NCBI GenBank assembly: GCA_036278435.1
Contig: DASULA010000452.1
Coordinates: forward strand, 1-5,688
Direction of reading: 5' to 3'
Length of the DNA stretch: 5,688 nt
Source of the DNA: DASULA01 sp036278435
Lineage (GTDB): Bacteria > Actinomycetota > Actinomycetes > Mycobacteriales > DASULA01
Part shown: positions 5,418-5,688 of the stretch, one piece after another
Layout: every line of letters starts with the position of its first letter
Numbering within the stretch: position 1 is the first letter of the stretch
Notes under the pieces: generated by a model
The model's input: the letters and a program-made list of their open reading frames with translations, nothing else
The model's database searches: none
Told to the model about the DNA's origin: nothing
Program-made: the position numbers and the translations under genes

Positions 5418-5595
5418 TCCACCTCCTGCACCGGCGGCGGCTGGTCGCGGTCGTTACGCTGCGGAGTTACCGCGGACCTCATGGGTCGCGGATTCTACGA
5501 TAGGCCCGGTCGGTGACCCGTGGTGTGGTCGGTGTCACGGTTGCGTGACGGAACCGGCACCTACCGGGTGAGACGAGCGAGGAGGATCCGCCGAC
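5418..5595. promoter_or_regulatory. Divergent control region between eccB and the plus-strand gene
   Basis: A 178-base non-coding stretch. An AT-rich island GATTCTACGATA (5491-5502) in GC-rich surroundings gives TAGAAT on the minus strand (5497-5492) and TACGAT on the plus strand (5496-5501), so overlapping -10 elements could fire both ways. The plus -10 has only CGGACC as a partial -35 at 17 bases; the minus -35 is unclear. The plus-strand leader also holds a 6-base inverted repeat (5534-5549). Confidence 0.45.
5534..5549. repeat. Inverted repeat GTCACG-4-CGTGAC in the leader of the plus-strand gene
   Basis: Perfect 6-base arms with a GTTG loop, 47 bases before the ATG at 5596 and just downstream of the proposed plus -10. 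It is a possible operator or a leader hairpin. The arms are short, so chance is not excluded. Confidence 0.4.
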
Positions 5596-5688
5596 ATGGC
5601 CGCAGTGCGGGGCCCGGCGCAGGCCGGTGCCAGAGGGGACGGTGCGCCGCCGGGCCAGCGGACGCGGCATTCGGCCGTCGACACCCCG
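5596..5688 (+). CDS. N-terminus of a divergent gene, probably another ESX component (EccE-like guess)
   Basis: An ATG at 5596 is preceded by GAGGAGGA, nine bases away, and opens a frame that runs off the right edge (31 codons, MAAVRGPAQAGARGDGAPPG...). Almost all third positions are G or C, as in real genes here. The visible part is a disordered, Arg/Gly/Pro-rich N-terminal extension with no domain, so the family cannot be read. Being divergent from eccB within an ESX locus suggests a machine subunit. EccE often begins with such a basic Pro/Arg-rich tail before two transmembrane helices, whereas EccD usually enters its ubiquitin-like fold sooner. That choice is inference only. Confidence 0.6.
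   Translation, partial: MAAVRGPAQAGARGDGAPPGQRTRHSAVDTP

Noticed and set aside
1..5688. CRISPR arrays, tRNA or rRNA genes, transposases, integrase or attachment sites
   Set aside because: No regularly spaced repeats, no RNA gene features and no mobile-element coding sequence were seen on either strand.

Overview
The window is a GC-rich actinobacterial type VII secretion (ESX) locus. The evidence is a coherent set of ESX families: EccB, two WXG100 proteins, a mycosin protease and a PPE/EspB-like candidate substrate. High GC, near-uniform G/C third codon positions, frequent GTG starts and GGAGG ribosome binding sites point to a high-GC actinomycete. The gene set looks more like a Micromonosporaceae/Pseudonocardiales/Streptomyces-type locus than a mycobacterial one, because there are no canonical PE/PPE proteins. 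The genus cannot be fixed from sequence alone.

Layout, right to left in the direction of minus-strand transcription. A divergent control region (about 5418-5595) separates a plus-strand gene that leaves the window (N-terminal 31 codons only) from eccB on the minus strand (5417-3927). A 331-base intergenic region (3596-3926) holds a hairpin after eccB, a helically phased direct repeat and the leader of the next unit. Then, all on the minus strand, come an EsxB-like WXG100 protein (3595-3275), an EsxA-like WXG100 protein (3214-2918), a strong GC stem-loop (2867-2898), a 141-residue EspC/PE-like helical protein (2742-2317), a 398-residue PPE/EspB-like protein with a Gly/Pro-rich linker and a compact acidic tail (2298-1102), another GC hairpin (1026-1057), and the mycosin mycP (1001 to beyond the left edge).

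How they work together, from family knowledge: EccB is a membrane-anchored core subunit of the secretion machine. The EsxB/EsxA pair is a secreted heterodimer bearing WxG turns and YxxxE signals read by the EccC ATPase, which is not in this window. The 141-residue protein and the 398-residue protein are adjacent and may form a second heterodimeric substrate, analogous to PE/PPE. The mycosin is the membrane-tethered subtilisin-like protease needed by the machine and may process the long-linker protein, as MycP1 does EspB.

Most notable observations: a sharply bounded 300-base block inside mycP whose codons are 35% A/T-ending against 5-6% on both sides; strong GC stem-loops after esxA and before mycP that could set stoichiometry within the operon; a conserved-looking acidic C-terminal tail on the EspB-like protein after a repeat-built linker; and an ambiguous N-terminus (possible frameshift) for the 141-residue protein.
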